Below are positions 1 to 11,221 of a DNA stretch of 64,000 bases, piece after piece. A model generated the notes under the pieces. It saw nothing but the letters and a program-made list of their open reading frames with translations, was not told the origin of the DNA and did no database searches. Both the position numbers and the translations under genes were made by a program. Origin of the DNA: Euclidia mi (taxonomy: Eukaryota > Arthropoda > Insecta > Lepidoptera > Erebidae). Within the stretch, counting starts at the first letter, position 1, and every line of letters begins with the position of its first letter. Where the stretch lies: NCBI GenBank assembly GCA_944739405.2, contig OX123182.2, positions 97,456,051 through 97,520,050 on the forward strand, read 5' to 3'.

Positions 1-820
1 AACATAGGTAATAATTTGAAATAAATGAGATTGACCGTTTAAATTAAGTGGACATTGTAATTAATTTTGACTTAGAGACTTTTTGTTTATGAAAGTGCCG
101 AATATTGTACTCTTTTATTTTTTTTTAATAACAGAAAGATACCCAACACATAATTATTGTCTTTTTTGCAAGAAACATTTATTTTGCTACATAATTATTT
201 GAAAATAGTGACATCTATCGGTCGGTAAATAGCCATAAAACACTTTGAAGGTACCTATTTAGACTAACTATATTTTTACTAACAAATTTATAATGATCAT
301 AGATGGCACCACATATATAACCAGTTTTGGATGATCCCTGTTTTGCTTGGGACTACGTACAAAGGAGAGGTCAAGCTGTACACCGAAAACCACTCAATCG
401 ATTGTGATGTAACATATACAATTTTATAGGTTTGAGTAACCTTTGTACATGAATGTAACTTTTATTGAAATTAATTTCGCCATTTCAGAGATCTTTAGCA
501 ATATAGGGAAAGACAGACAGACAGACATAAATCCTAAAAATATCAAGTATTGCTTTTTAGCACTTTCCTAGATTTTTTAGCTAATTTTTGTCAAAATATC
601 TTTAATGCACAGACTTTTTCACCTATACAGTTTTATAATAGAATAGATTAACGCGCGCCTTCGCTGCGTCATGTATGAAAAAGTCCCATCTAGCGCAACG
701 TCATCAATTTTGTCTAGGTGTAATCTTTTTGAGTCATATTTCTGCGCCGCGATGTTTCGTTATACGTACTATGACTTATGTCTTTGTATGTACCTGAGGC
801 TAAAACTTTATATAACTACT
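1..820. other. AT-rich noncoding sequence
   Basis: No supported gene. A short AGAC microsatellite lies near 511-527. The open frame starting at 671 is explained by the SINE that begins at 821, so it is not called. Confidence 0.6.
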
Positions 821-1069
821 GCCTCCGTGGTCCAGTGGATAGCGTATGCGACTGCTGATCGGAGGTACCGGGTTCGATTCCCGGGTCGGGCAAAAGTGTT
901 ACTGGGCTTTTCCGAATTCTCAGCTGTAGCAGCACGAAGTCTGGTGATGTCCCCGATAACGGCAATAGGCTCTTTCCCTATTACGTGGAACCTAAAATTC
1001 GTGGCGAAATGTGGGTGTAATATTACACCTCTGCCTTGCCCCTCGGGGATTCAGGCGTAAGTCTATATA
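821..1069 (+). mobile_element. tRNA-derived SINE
   Basis: The head resembles a tRNA gene with an internal pol III promoter: an A-box-like TGGTCCAGTGG at 828-838 and a B box GGTTCGATTCC at 871-881. The body (from 'gtgttactgggcttttccg' to 'ggcgtaagtctatat') matches those of 29684-29949 and 31428-31593, so three copies of one family lie in the window. It is followed by an A-rich run. A short shared TATATAA on both sides could be the target duplication, but this is not certain. It encodes no protein; the overlapping frames are shadows. Confidence 0.85.
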
Positions 1070-2771
1070 AAAAAAAATTAATACATACTCTATCTATTCA
1101 TAATATTAACTCTGCTTATAATCTGTCGCGCTGGCCACTGCCTTCTTCTCATTCTGAAAAAAGGTGCGCTTTAGTTAACTACGCTGGCTGGAGTGCGGGT
1201 TGGCAGGTTTCAGTCATGTCTTTTGAGAACATTATAGCGAATTTTCATATTAATTATTAAGTAAATTCAAAAAGTTATTAGTGTGGTTTGAAAGTACCAA
1301 GATCCCGGTCCCTGTTGTCTGTTGGTTTCCTAAGTAAGCTATCGCCGATTTTCTATACTACTCTCGTGTATGATTTTTATCGTACTTGCACATGAACTAT
1401 AAACAATCCACTAGAATTATATTCTCTGTAACGGGACTAAGTGCTTGTACAAAAATCCTGAACCACGCGGGACTTAAAAAGTATTCTACCTACGGACTGA
1501 AGAACACTCACAACTCAAAGTAACAATTTGTGGTTCACACAATGTTTTTCCTTGTAGGGATCGAACCCATAACACAGTGTTAATAGCGAGGCTTCCACCA
1601 TGTGTGCATTTGAATTATGATTTAAGAACTGGTTCATGTACCGTATATTATCTTTCGGTATCATTACCGACTTTTCTATTAGTTCACTATAAAAACCTGT
1701 GAACTACGTGATAAATAAGTTTAACTAAATACTCATAAATATTCTTGTTAGGAAACCTAGATGAGGAATAAGTAGCAAGCTAAGAATTTTCTTAAGGAAA
1801 AACCAAAGTTGCGAAGTTCACAATCAAGACACGCATTTAGGCACTATCGAGCCAAGGAAACTTTTTCAATAAAAGGAGTTATTCTTTAGAATATTCTGCG
1901 TCCCGTTACACTAACACTACATCATAGCTGTGTGAAATTGGTAGGTAATAATATTCTCTCATAACAATATTTCGAACGATCTACCAGTACTATTGTAGTA
2001 CCCGACATTGCCCTCAAATTGTTATGTGGGTAATAGAAACCCAATTAGTGTTATTACATCTCAAATTATCCAGACAATACTTAGTCGGAGCATCCTGTAT
2101 ACTTTTAATTGTACCCACCAAAACAATATTTTGGCAAATAATAATCTCATTTGTTCGTTGAAAGTTCGTGGTTAGAAACACTTTGTGTTGGACCACGTAG
2201 TATGTTTTTATGGTTATTATACTCAACATAATTATTACAATCGAATTTTAGCTTAATAATACCATATGAGTCTAGTATAAAGGGCAAAATAATGTTTTGA
2301 TATAGTTATAAAATATAATGTTCTTAACAAATATTGTTACATTTTCGTTTTGGGTAGTAACTATTTAGTAATCTGTGGTTTTGGTGCCTAGAACTAATAC
2401 AAAGGATATTGAAGACTGACGGGCAAAGTGCTCATGCTTAATTTCAGGTAATCTTTAAGAATAAATAGGTAAGCTAAACCGCAAAATATTTTTTAGCTGG
2501 GTTTCTTACAAAACTAAATGAAAGTTTTGTTGAAAATCCTTATTATAATTTTTCTATATTTTATAGCAGGTAACAAAGGCAAGTTGTCCTCATTATATGG
2601 GGCAGTGCCTTTGACCTTTTATCGAAAGTAAACCTAGAACTGTTATAAGCTTGAAGTTACTGTATATCCGTCTGTAGCATCGTAAGATAGGTCTTTGCAA
2701 CTAAGGGACTGATTACGATGTGGTTTCTTTGTTTACTTTAAAAGTGTCGCGATCGTGATAGGTTTTACATG
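1070..2771. other. noncoding, no recognisable feature
   Basis: AT-rich sequence with scattered stops in all frames. Two short open frames (1036-1260 and 2014-2229) have no domain or coding signature that I recognise. Confidence 0.5.
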
Positions 2772-3088
2772 GGGTGGTTTCAGATTAGCGTTTTATACGC
2801 GCGTATAAGCTCGTTTTTGGAAGCGCATATAGGCGTGTATAGGCGCGCCTTTTGGCGGACGCTCAACTCGTACGAGCGTTCACGCACTTCTAAGCTCGTA
2901 TAAGCGCGAGCCGTCAGAATCCATGTTGACACTGACAAGATGTCACTACCGTTTCGAGCGAACACGCCAAATTATGCCCATTAACTCACGAGTCCTGTTT
3001 TTTGAAGGGCGTAATGTAGCGCGCGTGTAAGCGCGTATGCTGAAACGACCGTATACGTGCACAAAAATACACTAATCTGAAACTGCCC
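2772..3088. mobile_element. MITE-like element with terminal inverted repeats, CpG-rich interior
   Basis: The left end GGGTGGTTTCAGATTAG (2772-2788) is mirrored at the right end (3072-3088), whose reverse complement is GGGCAGTTTCAGATTAG: 15 of 17 positions match. The interior is unusually rich in CGCG/GCGCGT steps, many within short palindromes ('acgcgcgt', 'ggcgcgcc'). No clear target duplication was found and no protein is encoded, so the superfamily is open. Confidence 0.6.
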
Positions 3089-3376
3089 TTAAAGCTAATG
3101 GAGATCCATGTTACGACTACGGAATTTTGGACTACGAAATAGCTGAGGATAGACTCCATCACGTTTCCAATTTAAGCATCGCGAACGAGGCGCCATCAGT
3201 ACGCTGCCAAAAAAAAACGTTTATAAAAATTCAAAACAAGTGATTTGCATAGTTATTAAATTCAAGAAACACGTTTTATGTGCACCATTTACCAATGTAA
3301 GCGGTAAATCATTCAAGTATCGATAATTTTCTCATGAACACAAAATCTTCTTTCAGTGACTCGTATCTACCTATAC

Positions 3377-3690
3377 TTTTTTATAGTAATAGGCGGCAAA
3401 CGAGCAGACGGATCGCCTGATGGTAAGCAATTACCGTCGCCCCTGGACACAAGCAGCACCACAGGAGTCACAAGTGCGTTGCCGCCCCTTGGGGTTGGGA
3501 AAAGGGATAGTATAAGGAGTGGGAAGAGAGAGAAGGAATACGGGTTAGGGCCTCCGGCACTCCCACTCACCGTACGAAACGCAACAGTTTAGGTACTGTT
3601 ACTTTACGTCAATTTTCTGTGAGAGGGTAGTACTTCCCCAGTTGAGCCGGCCCATTCATGCTGAAATCAGCAAGGCTCTTCTACCGTCAA
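3377..3690 (-). mobile_element. poly(A) retroposon (SINE-like), copy 1
   Basis: A 300-bp unit running from 'ggcggcaaacgagcagacgg' at 3393 to 'gctgaaatcagcaaggctct' near 3680. It has a close second copy at 43401-43745. A T-run on the plus strand (3377-3382) would be the A-tail if it was inserted in minus orientation, as the second copy clearly was. The open frames across it on both strands are shadows. Confidence 0.75.
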
Positions 3691-4540
3691 AAAAATACCG
3701 TCTACTATACTCAAACCCAATAGAAGCATTCGGTAAAGCTCTCCATACTGTCATCGTGGGAACCAGACAATGTAGTCCACACCGTTTAATTCATTCCATA
3801 TGTTTCGTTTAAAATATATAGATATTTTAAACGAAACATATCAGTGAGTCGCGTAGCCCACAGTCTATCAGTGAGAGACAGAAACAGCGTTAATCAACAG
3901 CTGGACTGCTGGCTCGCTCGCCTCTGCGCTCCGATAAATACTTTGCTATGACAGCACTCGAAAATGATCTTCAAACAAATTTGTAATAACGTACTTTTAT
4001 GACTGTAAATGGCGCTCGTTAAAGTGTAATTATTTTTCATTTACTGACCTTTATATTCAGCAAATAACATTTTTCTGCTAAAATTCGACGAACGAAATTA
4101 AATGAAGCATACAACAATATAGTTCAAGCTTCGAGTTATTTGGAGTCAAATCTTTAGCAATAATAAGCAACTGAAGAGTTTCTTTGTTTGTTAAGCTGAA
4201 CGCGCTAATCGCAGGAACTAATATGTACTCGTTGTTTCAAGGCATATTATATACCTAAGTTTGAACGTACGTGTTCAATATATTTTTTTATGAAGATACA
4301 TCATTATTTCATAGAATTTCCTTATACCATACAACACATGTACTATGTATAAGTTTGTAATACGTTTTAGTTATACTTGGTGTGTAAGCACATTTTTTAA
4401 AATAAAATGGATTTTGAAAGCGGCAGCTAGAAAAATCCTGGAATTAGCAAGTTTCAGCTAATGATCCAAATTTTTTGATATAAAATTTTAAGGCGCAAGC
4501 TTATTCGAGAAAACCAAGGACTGTTAAAAATCAGCATATA
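3691..4540. other. noncoding, with a palindrome and a Helitron-like scrap
   Basis: It holds the palindrome at 3798-3841. A stretch at about 4158-4215 ('caactgaagagtttctttg' and following 'gctgaacgcgctaatcgcag') resembles the repeat at 22488-22640. Otherwise nothing is recognised. Confidence 0.5.
3798..3841. repeat. perfect short-loop palindrome, 20-bp arms
   Basis: The left arm at 3798-3817 is the exact reverse complement of the right arm at 3822-3841, with a 4-base loop ATAG between them. It is not at the end of a recognised transposon. Confidence 0.95.
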
Positions 4541-4745
4541 TCTTAATATATAAAATCCTTGCGTTACTGACTGACTGACAGACACGCTACAGCCGAAACT
4601 ATTGGGCGGAGGAAGCTGAAATTTGGCATGTATGTTCCTTGGGGACCGTAGGGGTGCACTAAGAAGGGATTTCCCGAAATTCCCACGGGATCGGCCAAAA
4701 CGGGTAAATTAAAAAAATGCAGGCGTAGCTGCTGGCGTCCTCTAG
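4541..4745 (+). mobile_element. nonautonomous Helitron, copy A
   Basis: It begins TC, ends CTAG and sits between a host A (4540) and T (4746), the insertion pattern of Helitrons, with no terminal inverted repeat and no target duplication. Two further copies (12916-13122 and 21819-22025) share the same ends and the same A/T flanks. This copy is 205 bp with no coding capacity, so it would depend on a Rep/helicase supplied elsewhere. Confidence 0.88.
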
Positions 4746-6203
4746 TTCTATATAATATACAATAAGAAAACCACGCAAACAGCCAAACTGTCTCCTGAGG
4801 ACACAGTAGCCGATTAAATTTCAATCATTAAATATGCCACAACAAAATTACGTGCATGTTAAATGTAATTCTTGAGCATCCAAAAAAATATTTGCGTCGA
4901 TTTTTTAGTTCGTGAACATTGATAAATTATTGTGGTACAATGTCCCACGGGGTAGTATGTTATTTTTCATTTTATTTTCAACACACAGTTACTCTCCTAA
5001 TCTAAAAACCAATTGGGGATGTAGACCATTTTATTTAGTGAAATATATTTTTCGTCTGTAAATGTAGTTTGCATTAAATAAATAATAAATATCTTGCCCA
5101 TCATAACATAGTTCACCTGAAACAAAGAACTAACAATATTTTGATATTTCTCTAAGCAATGTTTTATGGGTGAATAAACGTAAAAGAAAACGATTGGTAA
5201 TCATTCCCTTACTGATTGCCATTTTTTTTCATTAAAATGCTTATATTTGATTGGAGAAGTTTATTTAAAGTACTTTTATCATTTGATAGAATATGATACA
5301 TCAAAAATTAGAACATTAAATAAATGTATCTAGTAATTGATAGATGTACCAATATACACAGTTCATGGTGAAAAGCCTTGACTTTTTTCTTAGCTATCAC
5401 GCAACCCCGTACTCTAAATGATTACAACGTAGGTATGTACATACAGCCTTTATACAGAATGAGGCTTCTTCTCTTATGCGTCACATTAGCACTGTGAGTA
5501 AATAGGAGGATTTGCCCTTCAATACCAAGTTCGCCAGATCAGTTGGTATAAGTTCGCTGTCGTTTTTCGTCTCTTTCCAAAGATACTATTGTCTTCTTGA
5601 TTTTTTCTTACTTGCCTTCTACATCTACGGTATAAAATGAGGCGATGAAGCCTTCTGTTCCTATTCTACCTCAGAGAATGATGTTGTCCTACAATGAATT
5701 GTAATCTGCAATCGTTTGACTGGCACGGTGTCAGTTACGTCAAAAGGATGACAAACCAATTTGCAAACGGTACGCAAAAGTCATCACTGACTGTGATAGA
5801 CTTTCGGCATTAAATTATTCGTATAAATAATATATATTTGTTTTATTATATGAGAGGTGCATGTTAAATAAGGCATTTTTAGTGCCTTCAAATATGACTG
5901 TGTTTTCTATTGGTAATTTGGACGCTTTTTAAAAACTCTACTTCCCAACTGAAAACTTTACCCGTTTACACACCAACGCTCATTGCGATAATCAACTCGT
6001 TAGTGAAGGTAGTTGTCAATTTGAAACAAAAAGTGGTCATTGATATTGGTGCAGTGATTGAATGTAGTAAAAGTAGGTCAAACATTAGTGAATCGCCAAT
6101 TCACACAACTACGACGTAAAGATTCTTATAGACTGCGCTATAGCGCTAAGAGATAAACAAAGATTCTTTTAGGGTTTTGATTATTTTTTTCTGTTGTTCC
6201 CAG
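4746..6203. other. noncoding, upstream flank or intron of the lectin-like exon
   Basis: No domain-bearing frame. The 69-residue frame at 5910-6119 has no recognisable family features. The last 30 bases become pyrimidine-rich and end in the splice acceptor used by the exon at 6204. Confidence 0.5.
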
Positions 6204-6415
6204 AACTTCTTCTTGGCACTCTTCGAACGCACCAGAAGGCGGCTTGTGATGAAGAAATGGTGACGCTCATCTGTCCGCGGGGGACCGGGTATACAGGTGG
6301 CGCAATATGGAGCTTCGGCAGCCCGGGTTCCTGTGCATCAGATCTGGCAGAATATCAGCCAGTTGCAGTGGAAGTCGTTGGAGACACGTCGTGTGTATGG
6401 CCTAGTACGTTGCAG
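6204..6415 (+). CDS. internal exon: SUEL-type galactose-binding lectin domain, EVA-1-like
   Basis: A 212-bp exon bounded by a good acceptor (pyrimidine tract then CAG at 6201-6203) and a strong donor (CAG followed by GTGAGA at 6416). The reading starts LLLGTLRTHQKAACDEEM, continues TLICPRGT, and ends GDTSCVWPSTLQ. This matches the start of a SUEL/Gal_Lectin domain: a conserved Cys after the helix, a second Cys about ten residues on, and later Cys residues. These are extracellular domains of EVA-1 (a Slit/Robo co-receptor), latrophilins and related surface proteins; the wording is closest to insect EVA-1. Phase is 1 at the acceptor and 0 at the donor. The middle (about 6288-6323) is out of frame: the expected VAQYG motif is read in the +1 frame at 6297-6311, and the frame is restored by about 6325. 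It is either a pseudo-exon, an assembly error or a compensated change. Neighbouring exons were not found. Confidence 0.62.
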
Positions 6416-6990
6416 GTGAGATGAATTTTTATCAAAATCCTAAGGGTTCTCACTCCCACCAATATTATTCATCAGGCAGCCGCATATTTTCATGCCTCTA
6501 TAAGGTGATAAATTATTGTCAGATCTGATGTATGAATATAATTTGCTAAGCCATTGCACATACTGCGTGCCATAAGAGAAGCCAACGTCCTATAGTGGAG
6601 TGATACAGGCATCAATGATGATTATACTTTTTACTTGTCAGTCTCAATACCGGTTCGAGACGCGTAGTAAACATATGTATAGGCGGCTACAGCTATACAT
6701 AAAGCCGTGCGCTACCTGGTAAAGCTCATTTGTCTTCGTACAACAAGCCTATTTAATTATAGGTCAGCTTGAACTGAAAATTATGGCTTGAAATGTGGAG
6801 TCAGGTCAATTCAAAATAACTGATGGATTTGCGTTATGTCAATTTTACGAATGACATATTGAAACATTATGATAACTAATATGATTAAAATAGGGTAAAA
6901 GATTAGAAAATTTCATGTTACTTAGGCAGCCTTTACGTAATTATTTTGCCATGTTCGTTCGACTATGCGTAATTTTTCTCCGGTATTACA
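6416..6990. other. noncoding, probable intron after the lectin-like exon
   Basis: It starts with the donor GTGAGA. No other exon was recognised before the retroposon insertion at 7006. Confidence 0.5.
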
Positions 6991-7005
6991 GGTACCATTA
7001 GTACC

Positions 7006-7604
7006 CCCCCGTGGGATCTCCACCTTGTCGTGGTGGGGGGGCTCAGTAACCGTGGATTGGTCACCCGCGGTGAAGCTAAGAGGGATCCAGGAGAGGACGC
7101 TCCGCGTGGGCTTGGAGGGGCCTGCGCAGGATGCGTCCAACGGTGCGGGTGCGGGGGACAGTTCTGTCTGTCCCTCGCAGTCGGGTGCGATCGCGGGAGG
7201 AGAGGCGTGTCGGTGTTGCGTTGCCGCGCGCCCTATCTCCCGCGACCAAATGGGGGCGCACCATTCGATGCGTCGCGGTGGGGCCGCAGAGGAAGAGGAG
7301 ATGCGGTGTTGCGTTGCCGTCCTCCCTATCCTCTGCGTCCGCTGGGCGTTTTGGCGGCGGAGTCCAACACCTTAATCCGTCGCCAAGGGGGTTTTGTTCG
7401 GGGCCCGCCTGACCATCTGGCGGGCCAATACCCGTCGGAGGGTGGCGACGAGTGCTTAGGTGATGCCCCACCCTCCGACACACGGGTACATGGCGGCAGT
7501 CGAGGTGGTTTTAAGTGGAAACACCACATACTCCGGCTCTTATTTCCCCCAAGAGTCGGAGACCCGAAGGGATTTTCCACCTCGTAAAACAAAAAAAAAA
7601 AAAA
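7006..7604 (+). mobile_element. GC-rich structured poly(A) retroposon (R1-like LINE derivative or SINE)
   Basis: The insertion is flanked by a perfect 15-bp target duplication GGTACCATTAGTACC (6991-7005 and 7605-7619) and ends in a poly(A) tail (7590-7604), so it was moved by target-primed reverse transcription. It is strongly GC-rich in AT-rich surroundings. The 5' part contains CCACC-TTGTCGT-GGTGG (7020-7036), which resembles the leader of R1-clade insect LINEs; this is from memory of the family. At least six stems can be read, including 7155-7161/7168-7174, 7191-7199/7237-7245, 7285-7293/7329-7337, 7402-7409/7419-7426, 7434-7445/7468-7479 and 7531-7540/7552-7561. Long open frames occur on both strands at once, as expected of GC-rich DNA, and none shows a domain. 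It is probably noncoding and was moved in trans. Confidence 0.85.
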
Positions 7605-7619
7605 GGTACCATTAGTACC

Positions 7620-8685
7620 GTACTAAAGAGTTAAAATTTACAATTTAATGCGTTCCGATAACAACTTAAATCAGAAAAATAGCATGGTAAAAAAAAATTG
7701 TCCCATAAATGCGAAAGCAAAAGTAACTTTTATTCGTTTATTCTTCCTACAGTAGGAACGATTAATTTCGTAAGTTTATTTCCCCAAATACTCTTTTTAT
7801 ATTTGTAGAACTGTTAACGAAAAATTTTGCAAAATATATTTATATCCCTACTTTATTAGCTTCGTAGTATTTTCGTGTGTGGAAAGTATATAAAATATAA
7901 TACATATTTAGATATTTTTATGCTGAGGCCTCAGAAATAATTTCAAATGGATCAATTTTGAGTCACCCGCATTCAATCGCTTACCTTGACCACCAGATTG
8001 TCGATCCACTTTGCGAAGGACCTCTAGTGCATAGTATGGTATACTATGATATGTAGCCGTCACTACAGAAACTGAAAAAAAAAACTCTTTACTAATGAAG
8101 CATTAATTGTGTACTCGATAAACTAAACTGTCTATTTTTGTGAGTGAAAATTTAACGACGACCTTTTTACGGTACCTAAATTTGCATATGACCTAAAGGG
8201 GGCTAGGCTTTCCTTTGGCTATTGTCCCAATAATAATTAAATGTGCTCAATTTATTTTAGATTGATTCAGGTTTTAAAGTAACTAAAAAACATTGCTCAC
8301 CACCGTAAAATTACAACTCACATTAAAATTATGAACACGTAATACATAACGAACATTATTCACGCGTGGTTATCGAAATTTTACATAGTTCAAGTTAAGG
8401 CTGGTTACAGAGTCACGCCGTCGAGCGGCGCTGTCGAGACGCGCGCGCTTAGAATTACACTAGTAATACTAGTATAGTCTACTGGCAGTGACGCGTTTCA
8501 TAGTGACGCGGGCCGCACGCGCTGTTGCGTACAGTTAAAATGACTAACGATTTCATGTTCCTCGATACGGGGCGTCTGATCGAGGCAGTTCGAATAAGAA
8601 GATGTTTGTGGGATGCCTCAGACCAATTGTATAAGGACGGGGATACTAACAATAATAATAATTTGTAGAGTAATTCGTGAAAAGA
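7620..8685. other. noncoding; CpG-rich patch at about 8400-8540
   Basis: It is mostly AT-rich with no gene. The 8400-8540 stretch is dense in CGCG and GCGC, resembling the interiors at 2790-3060 and 36470-36665. I could not define its ends. Confidence 0.45.
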
Positions 8686-8900
8686 TAATAATAATAATAA
8701 TAATTATATCATCTTTATTGTACAAATGCCAAAGAAACTACATGAATGAATCATAACAAAAAGAGATATAACAGATAGTACAATAGGCGGCCTTATCACT
8801 ATCAAGCAATCTCTTACAGGCAACCTTTGGATGGATAAGAACAGCACGGATTCAGAAAAGGGTAGTTTGGCGATCTTTACCGATTTAGATTTATAATACA
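8686..8900 (-). mobile_element. LINE 3' end with AAT-repeat tail
   Basis: On the minus strand the sequence runs from 'ccgtgctgttcttatcca' through 'aaaggttgcctgtaagag' to a cleavage-type end 'tgtacaataaagatgatat', followed by an ATT microsatellite tail (plus-strand AAT at 8686-8703). This is the form of a lepidopteran LINE 3' UTR. A scrap of the same end occurs at about 34565-34605. The open frame across it is not coding. Confidence 0.65.
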
Positions 8901-9239
8901 AATACTTACTTAAACATAAATAAGTACATACATAGATAAATAACTATATACACAAATACATAACTATATACATACATAAATAATTATACAATACATAGAT
9001 GTTTATATTATTCATACATAAACTAGTGATAATTAAAGGAAAGGAAATAGAAAAATAAGAATTACAAGAGTAGTAAGATTAAAGAGACAAGTAGTATTCT
9101 TTGAGTAACTTTTTAAATGATGTTATGTGTAAATACATTGTATTATGTGTAAATACTTTTTGCAGTTATATTTCTTAAACAGTTAAAACGACCCTCCCAA
9201 TATAGGAGATTTATGTTACCCCGAACATAGATGATATAC

Positions 9240-9291
9240 TATAACTAGAGAACCCCGAATCGACGCGAGCGAAGCTGCGGGCAAAAGCTAG
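9240..9291 (+). mobile_element. Helitron 3' terminus (second family)
   Basis: 'gcgagcgaagctgcgggc' followed by AAAAGCTAG and then a host T at 9292 is the typical 3' end of the common lepidopteran Helitrons, with a GC-rich segment just before CTAG. The 5' end was not identified. Confidence 0.7.
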
Positions 9292-10415
9292 TATTCATAT
9301 ATATTTGAAGTTAAACAGAAACAGACGCTTTGACAAATACCATACAGTAAAGCTTTTTGCGTATAAATCCCCTCAAACATGAAACAGATCCCAATAAGAA
9401 TGTGATTTGTATGAGTTTTACCCAAACCAATCGTTTTCCTTATAAAATTATTTTCCTTGAAGGCACCTGTGTTTTCGCATGACATGATATCACAAAAATC
9501 TACGCATAATTTTGAAATGCTGAACAGAATAAAACGATTTTTATTTTGTCATGATATTTAATTGCGATATTCATCAGTAGTAGTCCAGGGTAGGTACTAA
9601 TAGAATGGATACCTCAAGCTCACGTTTCTTGATAATTATGTTGGGTCTTATCATAGAATTGCGCTTTAGAGTTCATACGATGGTATAGCGTCGTGCAAAA
9701 CTATCAAAGCGAACATTTTGTCTTTGGTTTATACCAGAAAATATATCTTCAGTGGTCACATCAAAGTTATTGGATTACAGTCAGCAGTACTCGGTTAACC
9801 ATAATGGTAATAAACAAAATGGGTGACAAGTCTAGCGAATATAAGATATTCAGGCGTGCTGAGCACAATTAGAACAATTTCGTAGTCTAGAAGTTGCGGA
9901 ATATGCGTTGTATGCAATATCAACAAAATGCCCTAATAGAAATTTCCAAAAGACTATGGGGCTACACGGATGAATAATTGTAAAATGTTGGGTGTTCATT
10001 TATTACAGTAAAGCGTTTGTAATTATCATACATATTTTATATAATCACTTGTCCTGGTTGTCATTGCAGAGCCTAAACTACTGAAGATATTATAATGAAT
10101 AAATTTGGACAGTGGGATAGATCGCAGGCACCCGTTAACCCGATTTGAAGATTGTTTTAAAAGCCGCTGATTTCGAAACAGGCACTTAAATGTGAGCAAC
10201 AACTAGTTAAGTATAAAATAGAACAAATTGAATTATGCCTGTGACACCAAATTTATTTTTTAGCACTCCAGTTCCTTATTTATGTCTAAAATAAAATATC
10301 TTAGCTAAGTAAATCATTGAAGTTTAATTGCGTTATCATTGTGCTAGTTTATAATTGTATTATATTTCTGAAAATATAAATATATATATCAGTGCGATTC
10401 GCTCATTAAATTGTT
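9292..10415. other. noncoding, nothing recognised
   Basis: AT-rich, with only short open frames. Confidence 0.5.
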
Positions 10416-10428
10416 AAGTTTCGTAGGC

Positions 10429-10591
10429 TTGCTAGGTTAAAAGTACCTATACCTAACCGACGCGCATGCATGATGAGGTTCATGAATGTCGAGGAAGCGA
10501 GAGAGGTATGTTTGAACCGAAGCATGAGGCATTCCATTGTCTCTGCCTACCCCAATGGGAGACAGGCGTGACGATATAGATAGATAGATAG
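10429..10591 (+). mobile_element. 5'-truncated LINE 3' end with GATA tail
   Basis: It is flanked by a 13-bp target duplication AAGTTTCGTAGGC (10416-10428 and 10592-10604). It ends 'tgggagacaggcgtgacg' followed by a GATA/TAGA tail. The same 3' end, on the opposite strand and longer, is at 54031-54330, where it encodes the end of a LINE polyprotein. Confidence 0.88.
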
Positions 10592-10604
10592 AAGTTTCGT
10601 AGGC

Positions 10605-11221
10605 ACTCTTTTAATGTAGTATGCACTTTAATCCTTTTACCCTCGAATATATCGTTTGAGATTAACTTTTATCGAAACAGATAAATCCTGTTACAAGCAG
10701 AATTTTATCCAAAAAGAACAACATTTTAAATCATAGAAACTTTTTTACCACCAAATTACCGTCTTCTCGTGGGGTGCGCATCTACTACACTCCCAATCTC
10801 ATCTTGAACAAAACTTTTATCAGATGCGTGTGAAGAATGACGTCTATTTGTTCACGTCGCCACCTCTAGCCTAACTTTTTTACAACGTACCCAGCCGTGC
10901 AACCTTTATCCAGACGTTTGAAATACGGATACTTCGTTCAGTGAATACTTATAACTTAAACGGAATTTGATTACTAAAACGAAAGCAATTTAGAAGAAAT
11001 TAGAAATGTTTTTGTCACGGGAAATAAAAATCGAAAAACAATACAATATTAACAAATATGTGTTATTTGATTAAAACATTGTTCTTTATTGAACTTGGTA
11101 ACGAACACTGTATCAACTAATTAGTTGTTGGATTTAGGAGCAGCACTATATTACAATAGCAGCTAAGGTCTAATTCACTGCAATTGTCTCTTATCAGATT
11201 TTACGATGACCTAAAAGTTAT
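10605..11221. other. noncoding, nothing recognised
   Basis: No coding or repeat signature identified. Confidence 0.45.

Noticed and set aside
7030..7592. Long overlapping open frames on both strands (up to 185 residues)
   Set aside because: They lie wholly inside the GC-rich retroposon, occur in several frames at once and show no domain. Stop codons are simply rare in this composition.
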